This document shows, piece after piece, positions 1-7,813 of a DNA stretch of 64,000 bases. Source of the DNA: G965247475 sp965247475 (GTDB lineage Bacteria > Chloroflexota > UBA11872). Each line of letters begins with the position of its first letter. Positions within the stretch are counted from its first letter, which is position 1. Under the pieces are notes generated by a model that was given only the letters and a program-made list of their open reading frames with translations, ran no database searches and was not told the origin of the DNA. The translations under genes and the position numbers were made by a program. The stretch is taken from assembly GCA_965247475.1 (NCBI GenBank), contig OZ252016.1, positions 1,054,001 through 1,118,000 on the forward strand, written 5' to 3'.

Positions 1-483
1 GAGGCGTGGGCGCACGCGCGCCGGGGCGAGTTCCCGGCCGAACACGTCCTGGGAATCGTGACGCCCTCCGTCTTCTATCCGACGCTCGCGCCGCCGGGCC
101 ATCACACGCTGTCCATCTGGGTGGAGTACGCGCCGATTCGCCCGCGCGAAGGGTCGTGGGACGATGTGCGCGAATGGGTGTCGCAGGCGCTGGTCAATCA
201 GGTCGCGGAGTATGCGCCGAACTTTCCGGACATCATCGACGACATGTATCTGCACACGCCGACGGATATCGAGGTGAAGGCCGGCATGACCAACGGAAGC
301 ATGCACCACATCGACATGACGATCGATCAGATGCTGGCTCGGCGCCCGCTGCCCGGCTGGTCGAAGTACCGCACTCCGATCGATGGTCTGTATCTATGCG
401 GTTCCGGCAGCCATCCGGGCGGCGGGGTATCTGGTGTGCCCGGACACAATGCGGCACAGGCCGTGCTGAAGGACCGCGCGTAG
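1..483 (+). CDS. FAD-dependent oxidoreductase, phytoene dehydrogenase-like (3' part)
   Basis: The reading frame is open from the first base, so the gene begins outside the window; 160 C-terminal residues are visible. The end carries the pattern GLYLCGSGSHPGGGVSG followed by PGHNAA, which is the C-terminal FAD-contacting segment of the phytoene-desaturase/PYROXD2 group of NAD(P)/FAD amine-oxidase-fold proteins. These enzymes oxidise or isomerise lipophilic substrates such as carotenoids or retinoids, but the substrate here cannot be read from the tail. The N-terminal GxGxxG dinucleotide-binding motif lies outside the window. A class III aminotransferase follows 49 bases downstream on the same strand, so the two may be co-transcribed. 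Family membership is likely; a specific function is not claimed. Confidence 0.75.
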   Translation, partial: EAWAHARRGEFPAEHVLGIVTPSVFYPTLAPPGHHTLSIWVEYAPIRPREGSWDDVREWVSQALVNQVAEYAPNFPDIIDDMYLHTPTDIEVKAGMTNGSMHHIDMTIDQMLARRPLPGWSKYRTPIDGLYLCGSGSHPGGGVSGVPGHNAAQAVLKDRA

Positions 484-532
484 CGGGCGCGAAGCGGCCC
501 GACCGAGACCGCGCATAAGGAGCGATGCTGCG

Positions 533-1831
533 ATGACGAGCGGCGGGAAGTCGAACGCGGCGCTGATCGAGCGCGCGGGAAATGTGCTCACCGGCGGCGC
601 GCTCGGCCGGTTCAAGCTGCCCGACGAGGTCGACCTGGTGCTGGCCGCGGGCGCCGGCAGCCACGTAACCGACGTGTCGGGGAACGAGTACATCGACTAT
701 CTGCTCGGCTCCGGTCCGCTGCTGCTCGGTCACGCCCATCCGGCGGTCGAGGAGGCGGTTCGCGCCCAGCTGCCGCTGGGAACCTCCTACTTCTTCCTCA
801 ACGAGCCGGCGATCGAGCTCGCTGAGGTCCTAATCGAGCATGTCCCGTGCGGGCAGCAGGTCCGCTACACGAGCACCGGCACGGAGGCGACCTACTTCGC
901 GCTCCGCTGCGCCCGCGTGCATGCCGGGCGGTCGAAGATCATGAAGTTCGAGGGCGCCTGGCACGGCATGCACGACTACGCGCTGTGGGGCACCGTTCCG
1001 TCGGAGGCGAGCGATTACCCGGATTCGCTGCCCGACTCCGCCGGCATCCCCGAGGCCGTGGGGGACGAGATTCTCGTCGCGCCGTTCAACGACGCCGAGA
1101 CCGCCGTGGCGTTGATCGATGAGTACGCCGACGAGCTCGGCGGCGTGATCGTCGAGCCGCTGCAGCGTGTGCTCACGCCCGTGCCCGGGTTTCTCGAGGC
1201 GGTGCGCGAGGCCTGCACGCGCCACGGCATCGTGCTGATCTTCGACGAGATCGTGACCGGGTTCCGCATCGCCTGGGGCGGCGCGCAGGAGCGCTATGGC
1301 GTGGTGCCGGACGTGGCGACGTTCGGCAAGGCCATCGCGGGCGGGTTCCCGCTGGCCGCGATCGTTGGGAAGGACGAGGTGATGGAGGCGTTCGACGGCG
1401 GCCCGCGACCGAACACCGAGATCGCGTGGTCGAGCGGAACGTTCAGCGGCAACCCGATCGCGGCGACCGCGGGCGTCGCGGGGCTCGAGGTGCTGTCAGG
1501 GCCCGGCGTCTACGAACGCCTGCACGCAATCGGCTCTCGCTTACGAACCGGGATCGAGGAGGCAGGCCGTCGGCACGGCGTTCCGGCGCGGGCGCTGGGC
1601 GAGGATGCGGTGTTCGGCGTCCGGTTCATCGAAGACGAGAGCGTCACCTCGTGGATGGACCTCCAGGCGCATGACACCGCGCTCGGTCACCGCTGGGCGA
1701 TCGAGTGCATCAAACGCGGGATGCTCGTGAATCCGAACGAGAAGATCTACGTGTCGATCGCGCACACGGATAGCGACATCGATCGCACGCTGCAGATCTG
1801 CGACGAGGCGTTCGCGGCGGCCACCGCCTGA
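533..1831 (+). CDS. Class III aminotransferase, glutamate-1-semialdehyde aminomutase-like
   Basis: This 432-residue protein has the full fold-type I PLP enzyme of aminotransferase class III. Visible marks are the cofactor-binding STGTEATYFALR segment, the Asp of IFDEIVTGFR, and TFGKAIAGGFP, in which Lys266 would form the Schiff base. Length and motifs match glutamate-1-semialdehyde 2,1-aminomutase-like proteins. The catabolic neighbours rather than haem genes make a role in amine or amino-acid metabolism more likely than tetrapyrrole synthesis; that is inference. The ATG is chosen because AAGGAG lies 10 bases upstream (517-522). The substrate is unknown. An ordinary omega-aminotransferase is the main alternative. 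Confidence 0.85.
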   Translation: MTSGGKSNAALIERAGNVLTGGALGRFKLPDEVDLVLAAGAGSHVTDVSGNEYIDYLLGSGPLLLGHAHPAVEEAVRAQLPLGTSYFFLNEPAIELAEVLIEHVPCGQQVRYTSTGTEATYFALRCARVHAGRSKIMKFEGAWHGMHDYALWGTVPSEASDYPDSLPDSAGIPEAVGDEILVAPFNDAETAVALIDEYADELGGVIVEPLQRVLTPVPGFLEAVREACTRHGIVLIFDEIVTGFRIAWGGAQERYGVVPDVATFGKAIAGGFPLAAIVGKDEVMEAFDGGPRPNTEIAWSSGTFSGNPIAATAGVAGLEVLSGPGVYERLHAIGSRLRTGIEEAGRRHGVPARALGEDAVFGVRFIEDESVTSWMDLQAHDTALGHRWAIECIKRGMLVNPNEKIYVSIAHTDSDIDRTLQICDEAFAAATA

Positions 1832-2166
1832 GTCGGCCTCTTCCCGACGAGACGCGGCACATCCGCCGCCGCGGCGAGTCCCTGCTCCGGCGGACGCCGG
1901 AATCCAGGAACCCCCGACCACCCACGCCGCGGGCAGCGTGCGACCGGACACAGTTGTAGGGCCCGGACGGCGCGCAGGCTGGGATTGGCCGGTACCCCGT
2001 CGCGGCGATCCCAGGCAGGGGCGGTTCGCGAACCGCCCTCACGGGCCAGCTATCCGCTAGCCGGCGCCGCGTGCAGCACGCGCCTGCGCCGACGCCCTGG
2101 ATGGCAAAACGTCGATCGACTACGATCTCGCATCGCGCGCTCGCGCAACATCATCGGAGGCCCACA
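1832..2166. other. Non-coding gap rich in short inverted repeats
   Basis: This 335-base gap between the aminotransferase and the propeller protein has no convincing reading frame. It holds several GC-rich inverted repeats: TCCGGCG-GA-CGCCGGA at 1886-1901 and a perfect 20-base palindrome at 2019-2038. Such dispersed palindromes are typical of small repetitive extragenic elements. A GGAGG ribosome-binding site at 2156-2160 belongs to the next gene. No clear promoter was seen. Confidence 0.6.
2019..2038. repeat. Perfect 20-bp palindrome (REP-like)
   Basis: The sequence GGGCGGTTCGCGAACCGCCC equals its own reverse complement over all 20 bases. It lies in a non-coding gap about 130 bases before the next start codon. 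It could form a hairpin or cruciform or be a protein-binding site. No second copy was spotted in this window, so calling it a dispersed repeat is an inference. Confidence 0.6.
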
Positions 2167-3687
2167 TTGGCTCTTGGCCCGGGTGGTCCGTTGACGCGGA
2201 CGGACTGCCGTTCGATGATTCTCGAGACCGATATCGCCGATCATGCCGGCATCGCATGGCGGCTCGAGCCGGCGGCGCCGGACCCACACAACCCCCTGAT
2301 CGAGCCCGCCTATCCATGGGACTCGGGCGCCTTCTTCGCCCACGGAACCGTGCTCCGCGATCCGATCGACGGGATCTGGAAGGCGTGGACGATCTCAACC
2401 CCCATCGAGCTCGGGGACTTCGAGAGCGGTCGGCGTCTGACCTATGCGACCTCGGACGATGGTGTGAACTGGGAGCGTCCGCTGCTGGACCTCAACCCGC
2501 AGCCCGGATACCCGAGAAGCAACATCCTGCTCGATTTCAATTCGGGCGGGACCAGCATGTACGCCTCCGTGATTGTTCACCCCGAGGCGGAGGGCGACCG
2601 GCGCTACGAGATGTTCTTGATGCGGTTCCCCGGCCGCCCGGAGGGCGCGGCCAAGCAGGTTGGCGATCTGCCGCTCCAGCCGGGGAGCGAGAAGCACGCG
2701 TACGGCGTGTACCGCTACTGGTCCGAGGACGGGGTCCACTGGACCGCGACCGAGGGCCCGATCATCGTCACCGCACTGCCCGGCGACCGCATGATCATCC
2801 CGTACGACCTTCCGGAGAACGCCGCCGACAACGCGCAGGTGTATCGGATGCCCGACGGCACCTACATGCTCTACAACAAGATCGGCGAGCCGACCCATCC
2901 GGGCGGATATGTGCCGTTCGACATATTCACGCAGGGCCGGCGCGTTCTCGCCCGGCGCACCAGTCCGGACGGCTCGGTTTGGAGCGATTCCGAGACGATC
3001 ATCCAGCCGGATTGGCGCGACTCGCAGGATCTCCAGTTCATGGAGCTGAGCCCCGGTCGCGTGACGGACGGGTACGTCGGCGTGCTCACGTGCTACCACA
3101 ACCTCGCGCAGACGATCGATCTGCAGCTGGCCGGAAGCGCCAACGGCCGCACCTGGAGCCGTCCGTCACGGCAACCGGCGCTGCCGGTGGGACCTCTCGG
3201 CGACTACGGCGGCGGCATGCTCTGGCCGACCCGCAAGCTGGTCGAGGACGGCGGGCGGATGTACGTCTACTACGCCGCGACTGAGGGATTGCACGGCGAC
3301 CCGTTCGCAACGCATAACACGATTTACCCGTTCCACGCCGGGCTTTGCCGCGCCAGCTGGGAGGTCGATCGGTACTGGGCCGCGGTGTCCGCCGCGGGCG
3401 GAACCCACCAGGCCTCGTTGACCTCGTTCCTGCTGCCGGCCGGTGGCAAGCGCCTCAGCGTCAACGCGGCTACCTCAACCGTCGGCCCCGGCGAACTCGC
3501 GGCCGAGCTGCTGGATTCGGAAGGAAAGGCGATCCAGGGCTTCGCCCGGGCGGACTATCAGGCTTGGAGCGGCGACGACAAAGCACGGACGCTGCGATGG
3601 TCGGGCGGCGACGCGTGCCCGGTCGACCACGCCGCGGTTCGCTTCTACATCAAGCGCGCTCGGCTGTACGGCTTCGGCTGGGTTTGA
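2167..3687 (+). CDS. Glycosidase-like five-bladed beta-propeller protein
   Basis: The roughly 506-residue product resembles the GH32/GH43-type five-bladed propeller proteins. It repeats blade signatures such as YATSDDGVNWERP, YWSEDGVHWTATEGP, RTSPDGSVWSDS and GSANGRTWSRP, each an Asp-Gly turn followed by Trp. No signal peptide is seen, so it is probably cytoplasmic. The start is uncertain. TTG at 2167 has GGAGG six bases upstream (2156-2160) and is used here; ATG at 2215 (MILETDIADH) is the alternative, and a GTG at 2071 also lies in frame. The 3' end overlaps the convergent deacetylase gene by 43 bases. No catalytic acid pair can be assigned with confidence, so hydrolase activity is unproven. 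Confidence 0.7.
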   Translation: MALGPGGPLTRTDCRSMILETDIADHAGIAWRLEPAAPDPHNPLIEPAYPWDSGAFFAHGTVLRDPIDGIWKAWTISTPIELGDFESGRRLTYATSDDGVNWERPLLDLNPQPGYPRSNILLDFNSGGTSMYASVIVHPEAEGDRRYEMFLMRFPGRPEGAAKQVGDLPLQPGSEKHAYGVYRYWSEDGVHWTATEGPIIVTALPGDRMIIPYDLPENAADNAQVYRMPDGTYMLYNKIGEPTHPGGYVPFDIFTQGRRVLARRTSPDGSVWSDSETIIQPDWRDSQDLQFMELSPGRVTDGYVGVLTCYHNLAQTIDLQLAGSANGRTWSRPSRQPALPVGPLGDYGGGMLWPTRKLVEDGGRMYVYYAATEGLHGDPFATHNTIYPFHAGLCRASWEVDRYWAAVSAAGGTHQASLTSFLLPAGGKRLSVNAATSTVGPGELAAELLDSEGKAIQGFARADYQAWSGDDKARTLRWSGGDACPVDHAAVRFYIKRARLYGFGWV

Positions 3688-4610
3688 GGCGCGGATGACG
3701 TCGACAGCATCGCCGCCGCGTCCCGGACGGTCCCGATAAGAACTGGTTCGGGCTTGGCCCGCGCGTGCTCCAGCAGCGCCGGCAACGCCCGGTTGTCGGG
3801 ATCGTGCAGGTAGTGCGTATACGGGTGCCAGACCGGCACCCAGAGCAAGCGGTGGTCGTACGCATAATCGAGCGCCGCCAGGTTGTAGACGATCCAGTCG
3901 TCGAGCGAGCCGGTCGCCGTCCAGGGACACACCCAGCCGTCCGGAATGGGCTGGTGCCCTGACTCGAGCCGCCATGCGAGCAAGGCCGCGTCGTCGACAT
4001 TGCGGAAGAAGTCGAAGTACATCCGGTCCATGAAGCCTTGGATCGGGATCTCGATCAGCCCGGTCGGATAGGCATAGGGCTGGAGTCGTCCCGGAGCGGC
4101 CGCGTCGTAGTCCAGGCTGTACTTGCCCATCGTGACGTCGAAATGGCAGCTCACCCAGCGAAATCCGTTGTCGAGCACGACTTGTTGATTCGCCTCGAGC
4201 CGGTCGAGCCCGCCGGGCTCGCCGCCGGGCCCGCGCAAGACGGTTGACGTAACCCCGAGCCGCTCGCGCTGCCTGCGATTCGTCAGCGAGAGCTCCTCGC
4301 CGAGCGCCGCGGTGTCGGGCGCGCTCAGGCGAACGTGGTTGTAGGTGTGGTTGTCGATGATGTGCCCGCGGCGAAGAATCTCCTCGAGGTACACGACGTC
4401 GTCCATCTCGAGCCCGTTGCCGACGTGGAAGAACTGCAGTTGCACGTCGAACGCCTCGGCCGTGTCGCACAGCGCGAGCGTGTAGTCCTGCAGGGGCGGC
4501 ATGATCCGACCGTGGTTGATGCCCACGGGCGAATAGCCCGCGCACATCTCGAGGTCGTAGCTCAGCGCGACGGCGCAGCGTGCGTCGTCGGGCAGATCGA
4601 CCCGGACCAT
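3645..4610 (-). CDS. Polysaccharide deacetylase family (NodB homology) protein
   Basis: This 321-residue protein carries the NodB-fold landmarks. These are a first motif with Asp in ALSYDLE (about residues 16-21), the metal-binding HTYNH motif at 88-92 (the H-x3-H pair) and LRGPGGEPGG in the position of the RxPxG motif. Members remove N- or O-acyl groups from carbohydrates, or act on related amides such as allantoin. Motif 1 reads YDLE rather than the usual F-D-D, so the second Asp is absent and the substrate class may differ. The ATG at 4610 is preferred over longer frames because upstream sequence runs into the divergent creatininase region. It overlaps the convergent propeller gene by 43 bases at its 3' end. 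Confidence 0.8.
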   Translation of the reverse strand: MVRVDLPDDARCAVALSYDLEMCAGYSPVGINHGRIMPPLQDYTLALCDTAEAFDVQLQFFHVGNGLEMDDVVYLEEILRRGHIIDNHTYNHVRLSAPDTAALGEELSLTNRRQRERLGVTSTVLRGPGGEPGGLDRLEANQQVVLDNGFRWVSCHFDVTMGKYSLDYDAAAPGRLQPYAYPTGLIEIPIQGFMDRMYFDFFRNVDDAALLAWRLESGHQPIPDGWVCPWTATGSLDDWIVYNLAALDYAYDHRLLWVPVWHPYTHYLHDPDNRALPALLEHARAKPEPVLIGTVRDAAAMLSTSSAPQTQPKPYSRARLM

Positions 4611-4751
4611 CGTGCGGTTGCTTCGTGGAGCGAACGGCGCCCGATGCGGCGCCGCCGGAACGCGGCGCGCGAGCCTATCAGAATGAATGGCGGCCGCCGC
4701 GCGGACCGGTCGGCCAGTACGATGGGGCGCTCTTGCGAGGAGGGACGACCG

Positions 4752-5597
4752 ATGCCCGAGATGTATCGCTACGAGGAGTTGACCTGGCCGGAGATCAACG
4801 ACGCGGTTGACCGCGGTCTGATTCCGCTGCTGCCGGTCGGCACCATCGAGCAACACGGACCGCACCTGCCGATCAAGATCGACCGCTGGACTGCCACGTC
4901 GATCTGCGATGAGGCCGCCCGCCGAGCTCCGCAGCGCCTGATCGTGATGCCGCCGGTCTCCTACGGGTACACATCACACGTGATGGACTTCCCGGGCACG
5001 ATCACGATTCATCACGAGACGTTCATCCGGTACGTGGTCGACATCTGCAAGAGCCTCGCCTACCACGGGTTCAAGAAGATCATGATCGTCAACGGGCACG
5101 GCTCGAACTCGGTGCCGCTGGAGCTCGCGTCGCGTCGAACGATGCTCGAGACGGATGCCTGGGTCGCCATGTCGAACTGGTGGCTCATGACCGAGGCCAA
5201 CTCCGAGTTCAGGGAGCGCTGGCGCGAATCGGCGTTTCCCGGCGGCGCCGCCCACGCGGGCGAGGCCGAGACCTCCATTGCTCTGCACCTCGACGCGGAC
5301 GCCGTCCGCTTGGACCTCGCGGTCGACCAGGTCACCGATACCACCGCCCAGGAGTCCAAGTATCACTGGGTGGATCTATGGGGGGCGGGTCCGATTCGGA
5401 TGGACGGATGGACCAGCACCTACACCGAGGACGGTACGCAAGGGACGGCGACGCTTGGCACCGCGGAGAAGGGTCGGCTCCTGTTCGAGGAGGCGGTGAA
5501 CAACATCATCGAGTACGCGGAGGAGTTCGCCGCGCGCGAGTTCAAGCCGCGTGTCGATCATCACCGCGTCAAGCCGACAACCCCGCCGCCCGGCTGA
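4752..5597 (+). CDS. Creatininase-family amidohydrolase
   Basis: This 281-residue protein has the metal ligands of the creatininase/ArfB/MftE family: E33 and H35 in GTIEQHGPHLP, then D44, the NGHGSN motif, and HAGEAETS, which supplies the late glutamate. These enzymes hydrolyse cyclic or linear amides (creatinine, formamides, mycofactocin precursor peptide). The neighbouring hydantoinase genes suggest a role in opening or trimming a nitrogen heterocycle; this is inference. A strong AGGAGGGA site at 4737-4744 fixes the ATG, although the frame is open much further upstream. The 141-base gap to the divergent deacetylase must hold its promoter, but none stands out. Confidence 0.88.
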   Translation: MPEMYRYEELTWPEINDAVDRGLIPLLPVGTIEQHGPHLPIKIDRWTATSICDEAARRAPQRLIVMPPVSYGYTSHVMDFPGTITIHHETFIRYVVDICKSLAYHGFKKIMIVNGHGSNSVPLELASRRTMLETDAWVAMSNWWLMTEANSEFRERWRESAFPGGAAHAGEAETSIALHLDADAVRLDLAVDQVTDTTAQESKYHWVDLWGAGPIRMDGWTSTYTEDGTQGTATLGTAEKGRLLFEEAVNNIIEYAEEFAAREFKPRVDHHRVKPTTPPPG

Positions 5598-5725
5598 GCG
5601 GGGCCGCACCCCGCGGCCGCGGCCCCGGGGTGCGCGAACCGCGGACCTGCGGCGAGGCCGGGATTCATCGTATCCTGCCGATCCGGGTTGCCCGACGGCG
5701 ATCCTGTGACCATCAAGGGAGTTCG

Positions 5726-7771
5726 GTGGGCGTTCGCATTGGCATCGATACGGGCGGCACGTTTACCGATCTTGTCGCCATGGATGAGAACAGCGGCGAG
5801 ATCTCAGTCGTCAAGCGGCCGTCGACGCCGGCCGAGCCCAGCGGCGCGATCTTTGACGCGCTCGGCCACGCCGATGTCGCCGCCGAGCACATCTCGTACT
5901 TCGTGCTCGGAACCACCGTCGGCGTTAACAGCCTGCTTCAGCGCAAGGGCGCGCGCGTGCTGTACGTCACGACGGCGGGGTTCGAGGATGTGCCGTTTCT
6001 TCAGCGCGTCGATCGGAAATTTCACTACGACCTGAATTGGGAACGCCCGCTGCCGCTCGTCCACCGCCACGACTGCGTGGGGGTCGCCGAGCGCGTGGAC
6101 TACCGCGGGGAGGTGGTCCACGCGCTGTCCGACGAGGGGCTGGCCGCGCTCGGCGATCGTATTCGCGAGATCGTGAGCGGGCGCGACGGCGAAGACCTGG
6201 CGATCGCGGTCAACTTCCTGTTCTCGTACGTACGGCCCGACCACGAGCGCATGGTGCACGACTACCTGGCGCGCGAGTTCAGCGATGTGCCCGTCTCTGT
6301 CTCACACCTCGTCGCGCCGATCTGGCGTGAGTATGACCGCGCGAGCACCACGATCGCGGACGCGTATATCCGTCCGCAGATAAGCGGGTTCATTCAGTCG
6401 TTGAGCCGCGGCCTCAAAGAGCTTGGATTCACGCGCGAGTGGGCGGTCATGAAGTCGAACGGCGGCCAGATGGTGTCGGCCGCCGCGATCGATCGACCGG
6501 TCCAGACCGTCCTTTCGGGGTTGCCCGGCGGGATCATCGCCGGCAAGTACTACGGCGACGGCGTCGGCGAGGACAACATCATCAGCTTCGACATGGGCGG
6601 CACCAGCACCGACGTGGGCGTCGTGTCGGAGGGCCACATTGGCTACACCACGGCGTGGGAGATCGAGTTCGGGTTGCCCGTGGCGGCGCCTCTGATCGAG
6701 ATGACCACGATGGGCGCCGGGGGCGGATCGATCGCCTGGATCAATAAGGGTGGAATGCTGCAGGTCGGCCCTCAGAGCGCTGGCGCGGTGCCGGGTCCCG
6801 CGTGCTACGGGCAGGGCGGCGCCGAGCCGACGGTCACCGATGCCAACGTCGTGCTGGGCCGGCTGAATCCAGACAACTTCCTCGGCGGCGAGATCGTGCT
6901 CGACGCCGACCGGGCGCGAGCGGTGGTTGCAGAGCTCGGCGCCAAGCTCGGCCTCGATGCCGAGGCAACGGCGCGCGCGATCATCGACATCGCGGTCGAG
7001 AACATCGCCGAGGCGATGCGGCTGCTCACCGTCCGTCGCGGGCTCGACCCGCGGCGGTTCAGCATCGTCGCGTTCGGCGGGGCCGGCCCGCTGCACGCCT
7101 CGGCCATCGCCAAGGCGATCGGCGCGCCGCGCGTGCTCGTGCCGCCGCACCCCGGGCTCTGCTCGGCCTTCGGCGCCCTGCTCGCCGACATGCGCGTGGA
7201 CAAGACGTGGACCCACATCTTGCGGTCGAACGATCTCGACGCAGCGGCGATCAACCGCCGGCTCGACGCTCTCGTGGACGAGGCCGTGACCGAGCTTCGG
7301 AACGAGGGATTCGCGGACGAGCCGCGTGTGTCGCGCTCGGTCAACATGCGATACCTCGGTCAGAATTTCGAGGAAGAGATCCCGTTTCCGGCGGGCGCCG
7401 TGAGCGACGCGTCCCTCAGCGCGCTGCTTGCCTCATTCGAGGATCACTACGAGCGCTCGTATGGCTATCGAATCCCGGACGAGATCATCGAGCTGGTGCA
7501 GTTCAATGTCACCGTGATCGGTGACGCGGCCAAGCCGGCGATGCCGGAGATAGCGGGCAGGCAGGCGGCCGCGCCGACCGCGACGCGCCGGGTCATCCTC
7601 GGCCCGTCGGGTCCCATTGACTGCCCCATCTACGATCGCGCCGACCTGTCGCCCTCGGCCGAGATTGAAGGCCCCGCTATCATTGAAGAGTTGGACTCAA
7701 CGACGCTCGTGCAGGCCGACCAGCGCCTGACCGTGAGCCCGCACGGCGTCGCCATCCTCGATTGGGCGTAG
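5726..7771 (+). CDS. hyuA: Hydantoinase/oxoprolinase subunit A (HyuA family)
   Basis: The 681-residue product matches HyuA/N-methylhydantoinase A, the ATP-binding subunit that activates and opens hydantoin or 5-oxoproline rings with ATP. The N-terminus GIDTGGTFTDLV is the acetate-kinase-like phosphate loop. GTTVGVNSLLQ, a second phosphate motif FDMGGTSTDVGVV, MGAGGGSIAW and FGGAGPLHA follow in the expected order. GTG at 5726 is the start because the phosphate loop begins four residues later and AAGGGAG lies just upstream (5715-5721); the frame is open much further. hyuB follows after 42 bases, as usual for this two-subunit enzyme. The exact substrate (hydantoin, oxoproline, or a carboxylation substrate as in acetone carboxylase) cannot be told. 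Confidence 0.9.
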   Translation: MGVRIGIDTGGTFTDLVAMDENSGEISVVKRPSTPAEPSGAIFDALGHADVAAEHISYFVLGTTVGVNSLLQRKGARVLYVTTAGFEDVPFLQRVDRKFHYDLNWERPLPLVHRHDCVGVAERVDYRGEVVHALSDEGLAALGDRIREIVSGRDGEDLAIAVNFLFSYVRPDHERMVHDYLAREFSDVPVSVSHLVAPIWREYDRASTTIADAYIRPQISGFIQSLSRGLKELGFTREWAVMKSNGGQMVSAAAIDRPVQTVLSGLPGGIIAGKYYGDGVGEDNIISFDMGGTSTDVGVVSEGHIGYTTAWEIEFGLPVAAPLIEMTTMGAGGGSIAWINKGGMLQVGPQSAGAVPGPACYGQGGAEPTVTDANVVLGRLNPDNFLGGEIVLDADRARAVVAELGAKLGLDAEATARAIIDIAVENIAEAMRLLTVRRGLDPRRFSIVAFGGAGPLHASAIAKAIGAPRVLVPPHPGLCSAFGALLADMRVDKTWTHILRSNDLDAAAINRRLDALVDEAVTELRNEGFADEPRVSRSVNMRYLGQNFEEEIPFPAGAVSDASLSALLASFEDHYERSYGYRIPDEIIELVQFNVTVIGDAAKPAMPEIAGRQAAAPTATRRVILGPSGPIDCPIYDRADLSPSAEIEGPAIIEELDSTTLVQADQRLTVSPHGVAILDWA

Positions 7772-7813
7772 TGCGAATGTGGGACGGGTGCGACTTGATT
7801 CCTGAGGTGCGCG

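Noticed and set aside
4335..4751. N-terminal extension of the creatininase frame
   Set aside because: The ribosome-binding site AGGAGGGA and the family N-terminus both support ATG 4752; the extension overlaps the divergent deacetylase.
5180..5725. N-terminal extension of the HyuA frame
   Set aside because: It overlaps the creatininase gene in another frame, and the phosphate loop that begins HyuA proteins starts just after GTG 5726.
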